Notes under the pieces: model-generated
Seen by the model: the letters and a program-made list of their open reading frames with translations, nothing else
What the model was told of the DNA's origin: nothing
Database searches by the model: none
Assembly (NCBI GenBank): GCA_046331225.1
Contig: JAXLRF010000006.1
Span: 62,001-126,000, forward strand
Direction of reading: 5' to 3'
Origin: VFMC01 sp046331225
Lineage (GTDB): Bacteria > Actinomycetota > Acidimicrobiia > Acidimicrobiales > Ilumatobacteraceae
Length of the DNA stretch: 64,000 nt
In this document: positions 27,108 through 35,960 of the stretch, in pieces
Numbering within the stretch: position 1 is the stretch's first letter
Layout: the number at the start of each line of letters is the position of its first letter
Position numbers and translations under genes: made by a program

Positions 27108-28066
27108 ACGCCAGCCTGCCGGATGTCGAAGCGACGGCTCAGCCGGTCGCCGATGATGTTGAACGAGAGCACGGTGAGGAACAGCATGAGACAGGGGAAC
27201 AGCGTGGCCCACCAGGCCACGTCGATCTTGTTGCGGTTCTCGTCGATGAGCTTGCCCCACGTCGGCGTGCCGACCTCGACGCCGAGGCCGAGGAACGCGA
27301 GCGCGCCCTCGGCGGCGATGAGGATCGACAGGCCGGTGAAGGCGACGGTGAGGATCGCCGGGATCAGGTTCGGCAGGATCTCGCGGAACATCACGCGGCC
27401 GGGTTTGGCCCCGAGGCTGCGGGCGGCCAGCACGAACTCCCGTTCTCGCAGCGACAGCGTCTGGGCTCGCACGATGCGGGTGAGCGGTGCGGTGGCGAGG
27501 ATGCCGAGGGTGAACACGATCTGCCACTTGCGGCTCAGCCACCCGAGCCACGACTGGTCCTCGGCGTAGTCGGAGAGCCGGTTGACGAGGATGATCGCGA
27601 GCAGCAGTGCGGGCAGGGCGAGGAGGCAGTCGGTGATGATCATGACGACCCGGTCGACCCAGCCGCGGAAGTAGCCGGCGATCACGCCGAGGGTGCCGCC
27701 GACGGCGATGCCGAACACGGTGGCGAACACGCCGACCTGCAGCGAGGTGCGGGCGCCGTAGATCGTCTTCGAGAACACGTCGTTGCTCACGCCGTCGGTG
27801 CCGAACCAGGCGGTCCAGCCCGGACCCCAGTTGTAGCGGCCGGCGCGGCCGTTGGCGCCGAGGATCTTGGCGTCGGGGTAGGGGATGAACGACAGGTAGT
27901 CGGCGAAGATCGCCATCAAGGTGAGCAGGACGAGAAACACGACCGCGAACGTGAGCCCGAGGCCCGGCCACTTGAGCTTGCGCTTCTTGGCGGGCGGCTG
28001 TGGTTCGACGGCGGGTGCGGCACTCGGCTCGGGTGCCACGGCGGTGGTGTCGATGGTGCTGGTCAT
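27104..28066 (-). CDS. oppC: Oligopeptide/dipeptide ABC transporter permease, OppC-type
   Basis: A 320-residue permease with an Ala/Pro-rich, then lysine-rich cytoplasmic N-terminus, one membrane segment (~35-55), the extracytoplasmic FGTDGVSNDVFSK motif typical of OppC/DppC, and the BPD_transp_1 helices, with the EAA-type loop around ARSLGAKPGRVMFREILPN. A GGGGA element lies 8 nt before the ATG; the gap to oppB is 19 nt. Confidence 0.9.
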
Positions 28067-28085
28067 GGTCTGGTTCCCCTACCCC

Positions 28086-29099
28086 TCAGGCCAGTGCCCG
28101 TGCGTGACGGATGCGTGGGTCGAGCACGCCGTACATCAGGTCGACGATCAGGTTCACGACGACCACGCTGCCGACGAGGATCGCCGACGCGCTCTGCACC
28201 GTGAACAGGTCCTTGCTCAAGATGGCGGTGACGAGCATGGTGCCCATGCCGTCGAGGTCGAAGAAGGTCTCGGCCACGATCGCGCCGCCGACGATGCCGC
28301 CGATCTGGAGGCCGACGCTGGTGAGCAGCGAGAACAGCGAGTTGCGCAGGGCGTGCACCCACAGCACCCGCCCGGGCGAGACGCCCTTCGCACTGGCGAG
28401 GGTGACGAAGTCGGCCTGCAGGGTCATCACCATGTCGCCGCGCAGCAGTCGTGCGAAGACGGCGGCGATCGGCAACGTGAGCACGAGCGTCGGGACGAAG
28501 AAGTTGCGGAAGTGCTCGCCGAGGTCCTGCCACGGATACACCTTGTTGCCGATGCGGGGGAACCAGCCGCCGATGGAGATCTGGTAGTCGCTCAGCGGGC
28601 CCGGCAGGCCGAGGGTGTTCTTCTTGATCAGCAGGAGCGTGAGGAGCGGGGCGAGCACGATGGCGGGCGCCGACACGAAGGCGAACGACAGTCCGCTGCC
28701 GAGCCGGTCGACGAGGCCGTCGCGCTTGTAGGCCTGGCGCACGGCGAGCGGCACGGCGATGACGAGGCCCCAGAAGATGGCGTAGAAGCCGAGCAACAGC
28801 GTGGTCATCACGCGGCCCTTGATGAGCGTCGCGACGGGCAGCGAGTTGGGCACGCTGTAGCCCATGTCGCCGGTGACCATGCCCTTCAACCAGTAGAAGT
28901 ACTGGACGAAGTAGTTGCTGTCGAGGTGGTACTTCTTGGTGGTGGCGTCGATCAGGGATTGATCCGCCGTGCCACCGAGGAGGGTGCGGGCGGGGTCGCC
29001 CGGTGCGTTCAGGCCGAGCCGCATCAGGATCATCACCACGAAGGTGACGATGAAGAAGACGATGGCGAACTGGCCGAGCTTCTGGAGGAAATAGCGCAC
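28086..29099 (-). CDS. oppB: Oligopeptide/dipeptide ABC transporter permease, OppB-type
   Basis: A 337-residue permease: N-terminal membrane helix followed by RLGLNAPGDPARTLLG, where OppB/DppB proteins have their conserved P-G-D-P loop, then five further helices and the EAA loop (ASAKGVSPGRVLWVHALRN). GTG 29099 has GAGG 6 nt upstream. It is separated from oppA by 122 nt containing a strong hairpin. Confidence 0.9.
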   Translation of the reverse strand: MRYFLQKLGQFAIVFFIVTFVVMILMRLGLNAPGDPARTLLGGTADQSLIDATTKKYHLDSNYFVQYFYWLKGMVTGDMGYSVPNSLPVATLIKGRVMTTLLLGFYAIFWGLVIAVPLAVRQAYKRDGLVDRLGSGLSFAFVSAPAIVLAPLLTLLLIKKNTLGLPGPLSDYQISIGGWFPRIGNKVYPWQDLGEHFRNFFVPTLVLTLPIAAVFARLLRGDMVMTLQADFVTLASAKGVSPGRVLWVHALRNSLFSLLTSVGLQIGGIVGGAIVAETFFDLDGMGTMLVTAILSKDLFTVQSASAILVGSVVVVNLIVDLMYGVLDPRIRHARALA

Positions 29100-29163
29100 T
29101 CGAGACCTCGCGTAGCTGTTCGGGTGAGTCTCAGTCGAGAGAGAACGAAGGGTGAACGGGCGA

Positions 29164-29203
29164 CGCCGGGCGGCACGCCCCCGAAGGGGCGCACCACCCG
29201 GCG
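29164..29203 (-). terminator. UUCG-capped hairpin between oppA and oppB
   Basis: An 18-bp arm pair (29164-29181 with 29186-29203) with three non-Watson-Crick positions. In the minus-strand RNA the loop is C(UUCG)G, an exceptionally stable tetraloop. There is no U tract, so it looks like a processing/stability or partial-termination element that keeps the binding-protein mRNA in excess over the permease mRNA. Confidence 0.7.
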
Positions 29204-29221
29204 GTCACCGAGGTGTGTGGA

Positions 29222-31063
29222 TCAGGCGGCGTCCGGATCGATCCAGAGGGTCTGGGTGTAGAACTGGCCGGAGAAGCCGGCACCGTCACGACCCTTGCTG
29301 CCGTCGGGCAGGATCAGCTCGCCGAGACCCTGGACCTTCGGGTTGCGGGGCGTGCCCCACAGCGTCCACGAGGTCGGGATCTGGTAGCACTCCTGCGCCA
29401 TCTGCTTGTTGACGTTCTGGGCGAACACGGCGCGCTTGTCGGCGTCGAGTTCGCCACGGGCGTCCTCGAGGTTCTTGTCGACGACGTCGTCGCGGACACG
29501 GCCGAAGTTGAGGGCGAGGCCGCCATCGGGCGCTGCGGCCGACGAGTGCCACCAGAAGTACTGGTTGTCGATCGTCGTGCCGGCGTGGTTGCGCCAGCCG
29601 AACATGTAGAAGTCCGGGTCACCGAAGAGCGCCTTGGTGATGGACTGGTCCTGCGGCACCTGGATCACGTTGGTGGTGACACCGATCTGATCCCAGTAGC
29701 CCTTCAACAGCTCGGCCGTCTGGGCGCTGACCGCCGACACCGTGGTGCCGTACTGCACCGAGACGGGGCCGTTCTCGGCCACGTACTCGTCGATGAGCGC
29801 CTGGGCACCCTCGAGGTCCTGGGCGGTGTCGAAGCCGTTGTCCTCGAGGTAGCCCTCCTGGCCGGGCGAGAACAGGCCGTTGGCGATCTGCAGGATGCCG
29901 CCGGCCGTGAGGTCGATGAGCTCCTGGCGGTCGATCGCCTTCGACAGGGCGCAGCGGACGCGGGCGTCCTGGAGCGGACCCGGCTTGTCGAGGTCGATCA
30001 GGATGTAGTTGGTCTCGGTGAAGTCGTCCTGCTCGTTCATCGGGTACTCGTCCGCCATGTCGCGGAACTCCTGGATGACGATCGACGACGAGGTCGAGAA
30101 GATGTCGATGTCACCCGACTGGAGCGCCTCGGCGGCGGTCTCGCTGTCCTCGATGACGCGGAACTCGATCGAGTCGAGGTACGGCAGCTGGTTGCCGTTG
30201 GCGTCCTTCATCCAGTAGTCGGGGTTGCGCTTCACGACGAGCTTGTCGCGCGGGGCGTAGCTCTCGACCATGAACGGACCCGTGCCGACCGCCATGACGG
30301 GATCGCCGGTGCCGGCCTTCACGTCGGCCAGCCACTTCGGCGAGGCCATCAGACCGAGCTGGCCGCCGAGGGTCGCCGGCAGGTTCGGCCACGGGCGCGG
30401 CTGGCTGAGGTCGCCGCCCTTGCCCGTCTTGATCGTGAACGTGTAGTCGCCGGTGGCCTCGATCGCGAGGGTGCCGTCGGCGTTCTTGCCGTAGTCGCTG
30501 ATCGCGGCCGACAGCAGCAGGCCGGTGCCGGCCTCCTGCAGGTTGTAGACCACGGCGGCGGCGTCGAGCGGGGTGCCGTCGTGGAACGTGATGCCCTGGC
30601 GCACCGTGAAGGTGAACTCGGTGTAGTCGGCGTTGGCCTCCCAGCCCTCGAGCAGGAAGCCCTTGGGGACGAGGTCGGCGTCGAGCGTGACGAGCGGGTC
30701 GTAGAAGCTGCGGGCACGCTGCTGGCAGTACGAGTCGCACTGCATGGCGCCCGGCGTCCAGGGGTTGGCCACCTCGGCCTCGCCGCTGACGATCAGGTTG
30801 CCGCCGTACACGGGCTCCTTCGCCGGTGCGGTGGTTTCCGGTGCCGCCTCGGCGGTGGTCTCGGTCGAGCCGGCCTCGGTGGTGGCCGGGGACTCGGTGT
30901 CGCCGGATGCGGCGGTCGTGTCGGTCGATGCTTCGGTCGTGTCGGGCTTCGACGTGCTGTCGTCGTCCTTCTTGCTACACGCGCCTGCCACCAGACCGAT
31001 CGAGACGAGTGCTGCTGCGAACAGCGTGCTCGATCGGCGGCGGGTTGAACGGTGTGGTGTCAC
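29222..31063 (-). CDS. oppA: Oligopeptide-type ABC substrate-binding lipoprotein
   Basis: A 613-residue SBP_bac_5 lipoprotein. Signal helix TLFAAALVSIGLVAGAC places the lipid-modified Cys near residue 29, followed by a ~55-residue Thr/Glu/Ala tether and the mature domain (YGGNLIVSGEAEVANPW; YDPLVTLDADLVPKGFLLEGW; FTVRQGITFHDGTPL). Ligand is unknown; family ligands are peptides, nickel or opines. GTG 31063 is preferred to ATG 31090 because AAGGGGG lies 6 nt before it. First gene of the opp operon, with a TTGACA/TAGTGT promoter and a CRP-type dyad in the leader. Confidence 0.9.
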   Translation of the reverse strand: MTPHRSTRRRSSTLFAAALVSIGLVAGACSKKDDDSTSKPDTTEASTDTTAASGDTESPATTEAGSTETTAEAAPETTAPAKEPVYGGNLIVSGEAEVANPWTPGAMQCDSYCQQRARSFYDPLVTLDADLVPKGFLLEGWEANADYTEFTFTVRQGITFHDGTPLDAAAVVYNLQEAGTGLLLSAAISDYGKNADGTLAIEATGDYTFTIKTGKGGDLSQPRPWPNLPATLGGQLGLMASPKWLADVKAGTGDPVMAVGTGPFMVESYAPRDKLVVKRNPDYWMKDANGNQLPYLDSIEFRVIEDSETAAEALQSGDIDIFSTSSSIVIQEFRDMADEYPMNEQDDFTETNYILIDLDKPGPLQDARVRCALSKAIDRQELIDLTAGGILQIANGLFSPGQEGYLEDNGFDTAQDLEGAQALIDEYVAENGPVSVQYGTTVSAVSAQTAELLKGYWDQIGVTTNVIQVPQDQSITKALFGDPDFYMFGWRNHAGTTIDNQYFWWHSSAAAPDGGLALNFGRVRDDVVDKNLEDARGELDADKRAVFAQNVNKQMAQECYQIPTSWTLWGTPRNPKVQGLGELILPDGSKGRDGAGFSGQFYTQTLWIDPDAA

Positions 31064-31125
31064 CCTGGTCCCCCTTGTTCGTGGATGCATGCCCGGCCGT
31101 CACGAGTTACGTGTGGTCTGCGGTG

Positions 31126-31143
31126 ATGTGACCCCCATCACAT
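31126..31143. promoter_or_regulatory. Perfect CRP-type dyad (ATGTGA-N6-TCACAT)
   Basis: ATGTGA-CCCCCA-TCACAT matches the CRP consensus TGTGA-N6-TCACA exactly with one extra symmetric base pair. It lies about 15 nt downstream of the predicted opp start point, a position expected to repress, and about 140 bp upstream of ppk2. Confidence 0.65.
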
Positions 31144-31156
31144 GCCGGGTGCGCTC

Positions 31157-31184
31157 ACACTAGCCACTTGACTCAGGGTGTCAA
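31157..31184 (-). promoter_or_regulatory. Sigma-70-type promoter of the opp operon
   Basis: On the minus strand: TTGACA (31184-31179), a 16-nt spacer, TAGTGT (31162-31157). Predicted start near 31150, giving a leader of ~85 nt. A TTGAC-N7-GTCAA dyad (31168-31184) covers the -35. This is the only unit in the window with a consensus -35. Confidence 0.7.
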
Positions 31185-31264
31185 CGATCGAAGCGCCGCT
31201 CGTGCACAAGTGCTCGCGAAGTCCCTGCACGGGTGGCGCACGGCGGCCCCGGGACGGCTCGCAG

Positions 31265-31270
31265 TACGCT
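31265..31270 (+). promoter_or_regulatory. Leaderless-type -10 box (TACGCT, 8 nt to ATG)
   Basis: TACGCT, 8 nt, ATG 31279; no Shine-Dalgarno. Sets the ppk2 start. Confidence 0.6.
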
Positions 31271-31278
31271 CGGCGCAC

Positions 31279-32115
31279 ATGGCCAAGGACCACGGCGACC
31301 GATCCCTCGACGACCGCATCGACGCCCTCCGGGTGGGGGAGGACGAGCACCTCGATCTCGGCGAGCGTTCCACCGACGACGACTTCGGCATGAGCAAGGA
31401 CGAGGCGGAGGAGCGCCTGGCCGACACTCGGGCCGCGATCGACGAACTGCAGCAGCGTCTCTACGCCGAGGGCACCCGCAGCGTGTTGCTCGTGGTGCAG
31501 GCGATGGACGCCGCCGGCAAGGACGGCACGATCCGTCACGTGCTCACCGGCCTCAACCCGCAGGGTGTGCAGGTGTCGAGCTTCAAGGCGCCGGCCGGCG
31601 CCGAGACGCAGCACGACTACCTCTGGCGTGTCCATCAGGTGGTCCCCCGGAAGGGCGAGATCGGCGTGTTCAACCGCAGCCACTACGAGGACGTGTTGAT
31701 CGTCCGTGTGAAGGGGTTCGCCCCCGAGCACGTGTGGAAGCGGCGCTACGAACACATCCGGCACTTCGAGCAGCTGCTCACCGACGAGGGCACCACCGTG
31801 GTGAAGGTGTTCCTGCACGTGTCGAAAGACGAGCAGGCGCGCCGGTTCCAGGACCGCCTCGACGACCCGACCAAGCGCTGGAAGTTCCGGAAGGGCGACC
31901 TCGACGACCGGGCCCTGTGGGACGACTACCAGGAGGCGTACCGCGACGCGATCGCGAAGACGTCGACGAGGGACTGCCCCTGGTACGTGGTGCCGGCCGA
32001 CCACAACGCCGCTCGCAACATGGCCGTCGGCGAGATCCTGCGCCGCACGCTCGAACGGCTCGACCCGAAGTTCCCCGACCCCGAGGAGGGGCTCGAGGGT
32101 GTGAAGGTCGTGTGA
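31279..32115 (+). CDS. ppk2: Polyphosphate kinase 2, class III-like
   Basis: A 278-residue PPK2 that would phosphorylate nucleotides from polyphosphate. Walker A AMDAAGKDGT with Lys81, the PPK2 block KGEIGVFNRSHYEDVLIVRV, KRRYEHIRHFEQLL, KVFLHVSKDEQARRF and PWYVVPADHNAARN are all present. The SHYEDVL form with a long acidic N-terminus resembles class III enzymes, which can use both AMP and ADP; class assignment is by motif resemblance only. Monocistronic, divergent from opp. Confidence 0.85.
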   Translation: MAKDHGDRSLDDRIDALRVGEDEHLDLGERSTDDDFGMSKDEAEERLADTRAAIDELQQRLYAEGTRSVLLVVQAMDAAGKDGTIRHVLTGLNPQGVQVSSFKAPAGAETQHDYLWRVHQVVPRKGEIGVFNRSHYEDVLIVRVKGFAPEHVWKRRYEHIRHFEQLLTDEGTTVVKVFLHVSKDEQARRFQDRLDDPTKRWKFRKGDLDDRALWDDYQEAYRDAIAKTSTRDCPWYVVPADHNAARNMAVGEILRRTLERLDPKFPDPEEGLEGVKVV

Positions 32116-32156
32116 ACGACGGGCGACCATCGTGCCGGTCGCGGTTTGACGAATTG

Positions 32157-32162
32157 TAAAGT
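32157..32162 (+). promoter_or_regulatory. Leaderless-type -10 box (TAAAGT, 7 nt to ATG)
   Basis: TAAAGT, 7 nt before ATG 32170, within an AT-rich patch unusual for this window. The nearby TTGACG (32146) is only 5 nt upstream, too close to be its -35. Confidence 0.55.
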
Positions 32163-32169
32163 CCAGCCG

Positions 32170-33027
32170 ATGTCCGTCTCCGTCGCCCACACCCTCGACG
32201 AGGCGCTCGCCCTGCTCGCGGGCACCCCGTCGGCCACCGTGCTCGCCGGCGGCACCGACCTGATGGTCGAGCTCAACATGGGGCACCGCCGCACCGACGC
32301 CGTCGTGTGCGTCAACCGGGTGCGCGAGCTGCGCACCTGGCGTCACGACCCGACCACCGACACGCTCACGATCGGCGCCGGGGTCACCTATGCCGAGATC
32401 GCCGACGAGCCGCTGGCCGGCTTCTCGCCGGCGCTCGCCCAGGCGGCGCGCACGGTGGGGTCGCCCCAGATCCGGCACGCCGCGACGATCGGCGGCAACG
32501 TGGGCACGGCCTCGCCGGCCGGTGACGGCTTGCCGGTGTTGGCAGCCCTCGACGCCGTGGTGCACCTGGCCAGCGTCGAGGGTACCCGCGAGGTGCCGTT
32601 CGCCGAGTTCGCGACCGGACCGAAGCGCACGGTTCGTCGACCGGGTGAGCTCATCACGGGGGTGTCGATCCCGGTGCTCAACGGCTTCCAGGGCTACGCC
32701 AAGGTGGGCGTGCGCAACGCGATGGTGATCGCGACGGCCAGCGCGTGCCTGGCGGTCGACACCAACGGCCACACGGTGCGGCTCGCGCTGGGATCGGTCG
32801 GCCCGGTGATCCTGCGCGCGCCCGAGGCCGAGCGGATCGCGGCCGAGGCCGCCGACTTCGAGGCCGGCACGATCAGCGCCGAGGCGGTCGCAGCGTTCGG
32901 TGCGGCTGCCGAGGCGGCCGCCCGCCCGATCGACGACCACCGTTCGAGCGCCGCGTACCGGCGCCATGCGATCGGCGTGCTGTCGCGTCGATTGCTCACC
33001 CGTGCGTTCCCCGGAGGTCCGTCATGA
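32170..33027 (+). CDS. Xanthine dehydrogenase-type FAD subunit
   Basis: A 285-residue FAD_binding_5 (CoxM/XdhB-type) subunit: TVLAGGTDLMVELN near residue 25 and TIGGNVGTASPAGDGLP near residue 105 are the two FAD pyrophosphate segments; the C-terminal CO_deh_flav_C domain starts near residue 175. It passes electrons from the FeS subunit to NAD or oxygen. Coupled to the FeS gene by ATGA. The operon order FAD-FeS-Mo fits three-subunit molybdenum hydroxylases. Confidence 0.85.
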   Translation: MSVSVAHTLDEALALLAGTPSATVLAGGTDLMVELNMGHRRTDAVVCVNRVRELRTWRHDPTTDTLTIGAGVTYAEIADEPLAGFSPALAQAARTVGSPQIRHAATIGGNVGTASPAGDGLPVLAALDAVVHLASVEGTREVPFAEFATGPKRTVRRPGELITGVSIPVLNGFQGYAKVGVRNAMVIATASACLAVDTNGHTVRLALGSVGPVILRAPEAERIAAEAADFEAGTISAEAVAAFGAAAEAAARPIDDHRSSAAYRRHAIGVLSRRLLTRAFPGGPS

Positions 33028-33557
33028 GCGCCCCGTCGCCCGCCCCCGACACGCCGCCGGCGCCGGTCGGCAGCAACCTCGTCTACACGCTGCACGTCAA
33101 CGGCGCCGATCACGAGGTGCGCGACGCATGGCTGGGCGAGAGCCTGCTGTACGTGCTGCGCGAGCGTCTCGGTCTGATGGGCTCGAAGGGTGCGTGCGAG
33201 CAGGGCGAGTGCGGCAGCTGCAGCGTGCTCGTCGACGACGAGTTGGTGTGCGGCTGCCTCGTGATGGCCGCGGCCGCGGTCGGTCAGCGGATCGTCACCA
33301 TCGAGGGCATCGCGCCGGTGGGTGCGCCGAGCGACGTGCAGCAGGCGTTCGTCGACGCCGGTGCGGTGCAGTGCGGGTTCTGCACCCCTGGTCTGATCAT
33401 GGCCACCCACGCGTTGCTCGAACGCTCGCCCGAGCCGTCGGAGTACGAGATCCGCGAAGAGCTGTCGGGCAACGTGTGCCGGTGCACCGGCTACGGCCGG
33501 ATCATCGACGCCGTGCAGCGCGTGGCGGTGGCCCGCCGCGAGGGGAGCGGGTCGTGA
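33024..33557 (+). CDS. Xanthine dehydrogenase-type 2x[2Fe-2S] subunit
   Basis: 177 residues with eight cluster cysteines: CEQGECGSC plus the Cys of LVCGC for the plant-ferredoxin-type cluster, and CGFCTPG plus NVCRCTGYGRI for the helical-domain cluster that faces the molybdenum cofactor. A ~20-residue Pro/Ala-rich lead precedes the fold. Overlaps both neighbours by 4 nt (ATGA and GTGA). Confidence 0.9.
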   Translation: MSAPSPAPDTPPAPVGSNLVYTLHVNGADHEVRDAWLGESLLYVLRERLGLMGSKGACEQGECGSCSVLVDDELVCGCLVMAAAAVGQRIVTIEGIAPVGAPSDVQQAFVDAGAVQCGFCTPGLIMATHALLERSPEPSEYEIREELSGNVCRCTGYGRIIDAVQRVAVARREGSGS

Positions 33558-35854
33558 CCACCACCACCACCACCACGACCAGCGACGTCCGCACGCAGGC
33601 ACCGGTCACGGGTCGGCTGGGGCAGAGCCCCACGCGCCCCGACGGGGTGGCCAAGGTGCAGGGCAGCTTCGCGTTCTCGGGCGACCTGTCGGCCGACGGC
33701 TTCCTGTGGGGCGCGACCCTCCGTTCACCCCACCCGTACGCGCGGATCGTCTCGATCGACCTGTCGGGCGCATGGGCGATCAACGGCGTCGAGGCAGTGA
33801 TCACCGCCGACGACGTCCCGGGCAAGCCCACGTACGGGCTGATCGACCAGGACCAGCCGGTGTTCGCGAGCGAGTACGTGCGCTACGTCGGCGAACCCGT
33901 CGCCGCGGTGGCGGCGAACCACCCGGAGACCTGCCGGCGGGCGTTGGCTGCGATCGTCGTCGAGTACGAGGTGCTCGAGCCGCTCACCGATCCCGAGCGG
34001 TCGATCGATCCCTCGGTCGCACCGATCCACCCGAAGGGCAACGTCTTCCGTCACCAGCGCATCGTGTGCGGCGACCCCGACCTGGTGGGCGAGGTGGTGG
34101 TCGAGGGCCACTACGAGATCGGCATGCAGGACCAGGCGTTCCTCGGGCTCGAGGCCGCGTTGGCGATCCCCGATCCGGGCGGCGCCGGGGTCGAGCTGTA
34201 CGTCGCCACTCAGTGGTTGCACGAGGACCGGCACCAGATCGCGGCCTGCCTGGCGCTCGAGGACGAGCAGGTGCGGCTCACCCTCGGCGGCGTGGGTGGT
34301 GCGTTCGGTGCCCGCGAGGACATCAGCCTGCAGGTGCACACGTGTCTGCTCGCGCTGCGCACCGGCCGGCCGGTGCGGGTGGCGTACAGCCGGGAGGAGA
34401 GCTTCCTCGGACACGTCCACCGTCACCCGGCCCGCATCTGGATGCGGCACCACGCGACCGCCGACGGCACCCTGCTCAAGGTCGAGGCCCGGATCGTGAT
34501 GGACGGCGGCGCCTATGCGTCCACCTCGTCCGCGGTGCTCATCAACGCGGTCACCCACATGCAGGGCCCGTACAAGTGCGAGCACGCGGTCGTCGACGGC
34601 TGGGCGGTGCGGACCAACAACCTGCCGTGCGGCGCGATGCGCGGCTTCGGTGTGGTGCAGGCCTGCTTCGCGCACGAGGGCCAGATGGACAAGCTGGCCG
34701 CGGCGTGCGGCCTCGACCCGGTCGAGATCCGGCTGCGCAACGCGATGCAGACCGGCGACAAGCTCATCACCGGCCAGGTGATCGAGAACGTCGCGCCGGT
34801 GCGCGAGTGCATCCTGGCCACGGCCGAGCTGCCGTTGCCGGACGAGCCGATCGGTGGCCACGACGGCGATCCGATGCGGCTGCCCGGCGGTGCCGGGCTC
34901 ACGGCCGACGTCAGCCACATCCGTCGTGGCATCGGCTGGGGCGTCGCGATCAAGAACCTGATGTACAGCGAGGGCTTCGACGACTTCTCGACCGCTCGGG
35001 TCACGCTGCGCGACGGGGTGGCGTCGCTGAAGTTCGCGACGTCCGAGGTGGGACAGGGCTTCGTCACGCTCGCCGGGCAGATCGCCCGCAGCGTGCTCGG
35101 TGTCGACGACGTGGTGCTCGAACCGATCGACACCACCGTCGGCTCGGCGGGTTCGACGTCGGCATCGCGCCAGACGTGGATGAGCGGCGGTGCGGTCGAC
35201 GGCGCCTGCCGTCTCGTGCGCGAGCAGCTCTTCGCCCACGTCGGTCGGCTGCACGGGATCGACCCGCTGCGCCTGGCGATCGACGGCCGCGACGTGATCG
35301 ACACGATGGGCGAGCTGCGGGTACCGGTCACCGAGGCCAGCGCAGGTCAGGTGTTCGAGGACACCTTCGAGCACCACCACCGCCCGACCGAGGAGCTCGA
35401 CGAGCACGGCCAGGGCAACTGCCACACGGCGTTCGCGTTCGTCGCGCACCGTGCCGTCGTCGACGTCGATCCCGAGCTCGGTCTGGTGAAGGTGGTGCAG
35501 ATCGCCACCGCGCAGGACGTGGGCCGAGCGCTCAACCCGCTCAGCGTGATCGGCCAGATCGAGGGTGGCATCGCGCAGGGCGTCGGGCTCGCCGTGATGG
35601 AGGAGATCATCCAGGTCGACGGTCGCGTGCGCAACGCGAACTTCACCGACTACCTGTTGCCGACGATGCTCGACATGCCCGACGTGGTGGCCACGTTGAT
35701 CGAGCAGCCCGACCCGATGGCGCCGCTCGGTGCCAAGGGTGTCGGCGAACCGCCGTGCATCTCGAGCACGCCGGCGGTGGTGGCGGCCATCCGCGATGCG
35801 ATCGGCAAGGACCTCACGCGCACGCCGGTGCGACCGAGCGACATCGTCTTCTGA
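33554..35854 (+). CDS. Xanthine dehydrogenase-type molybdenum-binding subunit
   Basis: A 766-residue molybdopterin subunit. RPDGVAKVQGSFAFSGDL opens the domain; QDQAFLGLEAALA, TQWLHEDRHQIAACLAL, LGGVGGAFGAREDISLQ, NNLPCGAMRGFGVVQACF, VGSAGSTSASRQTWM and KGVGEPPCIS follow in the order of actinobacterial/Bacillus PucD-type xanthine dehydrogenases. GVGEPP holds the catalytic-type Glu and AMRGFG the substrate-orienting Arg. Likely hydroxylates hypoxanthine/xanthine, though other purines or aromatic heterocycles are possible. The N-terminus has eight threonines in a row. Active enzyme would need a sulfurated cofactor; see the NifS-like gene at 55067. Confidence 0.85.
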   Translation: MTTTTTTTTSDVRTQAPVTGRLGQSPTRPDGVAKVQGSFAFSGDLSADGFLWGATLRSPHPYARIVSIDLSGAWAINGVEAVITADDVPGKPTYGLIDQDQPVFASEYVRYVGEPVAAVAANHPETCRRALAAIVVEYEVLEPLTDPERSIDPSVAPIHPKGNVFRHQRIVCGDPDLVGEVVVEGHYEIGMQDQAFLGLEAALAIPDPGGAGVELYVATQWLHEDRHQIAACLALEDEQVRLTLGGVGGAFGAREDISLQVHTCLLALRTGRPVRVAYSREESFLGHVHRHPARIWMRHHATADGTLLKVEARIVMDGGAYASTSSAVLINAVTHMQGPYKCEHAVVDGWAVRTNNLPCGAMRGFGVVQACFAHEGQMDKLAAACGLDPVEIRLRNAMQTGDKLITGQVIENVAPVRECILATAELPLPDEPIGGHDGDPMRLPGGAGLTADVSHIRRGIGWGVAIKNLMYSEGFDDFSTARVTLRDGVASLKFATSEVGQGFVTLAGQIARSVLGVDDVVLEPIDTTVGSAGSTSASRQTWMSGGAVDGACRLVREQLFAHVGRLHGIDPLRLAIDGRDVIDTMGELRVPVTEASAGQVFEDTFEHHHRPTEELDEHGQGNCHTAFAFVAHRAVVDVDPELGLVKVVQIATAQDVGRALNPLSVIGQIEGGIAQGVGLAVMEEIIQVDGRVRNANFTDYLLPTMLDMPDVVATLIEQPDPMAPLGAKGVGEPPCISSTPAVVAAIRDAIGKDLTRTPVRPSDIVF

Positions 35855-35903
35855 ACACCCGCGCGCCGGCCACGGGCTTTCCTCGCCGACTGGTGTCATC
35901 GTC

Positions 35904-35909
35904 TAGTTT
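35904..35909 (+). promoter_or_regulatory. Possible -10 of the phosphoribosyltransferase gene
   Basis: TAGTTT lies 51 nt before GTG 35961, so this gene would have a leader unlike most in the window. No convincing -35 or Shine-Dalgarno. Confidence 0.3.
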
Positions 35910-35960
35910 GGGCGTTTCAGCCTCCGTCCCATCCACGCCGTCGAAAGCGAGTGAGCTGCA

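Noticed and set aside
32146..32151. TTGACG as a -35 element for the xanthine-dehydrogenase operon
   Set aside because: It is only 5 nt from the TAAAGT box, far from the needed ~17 nt.
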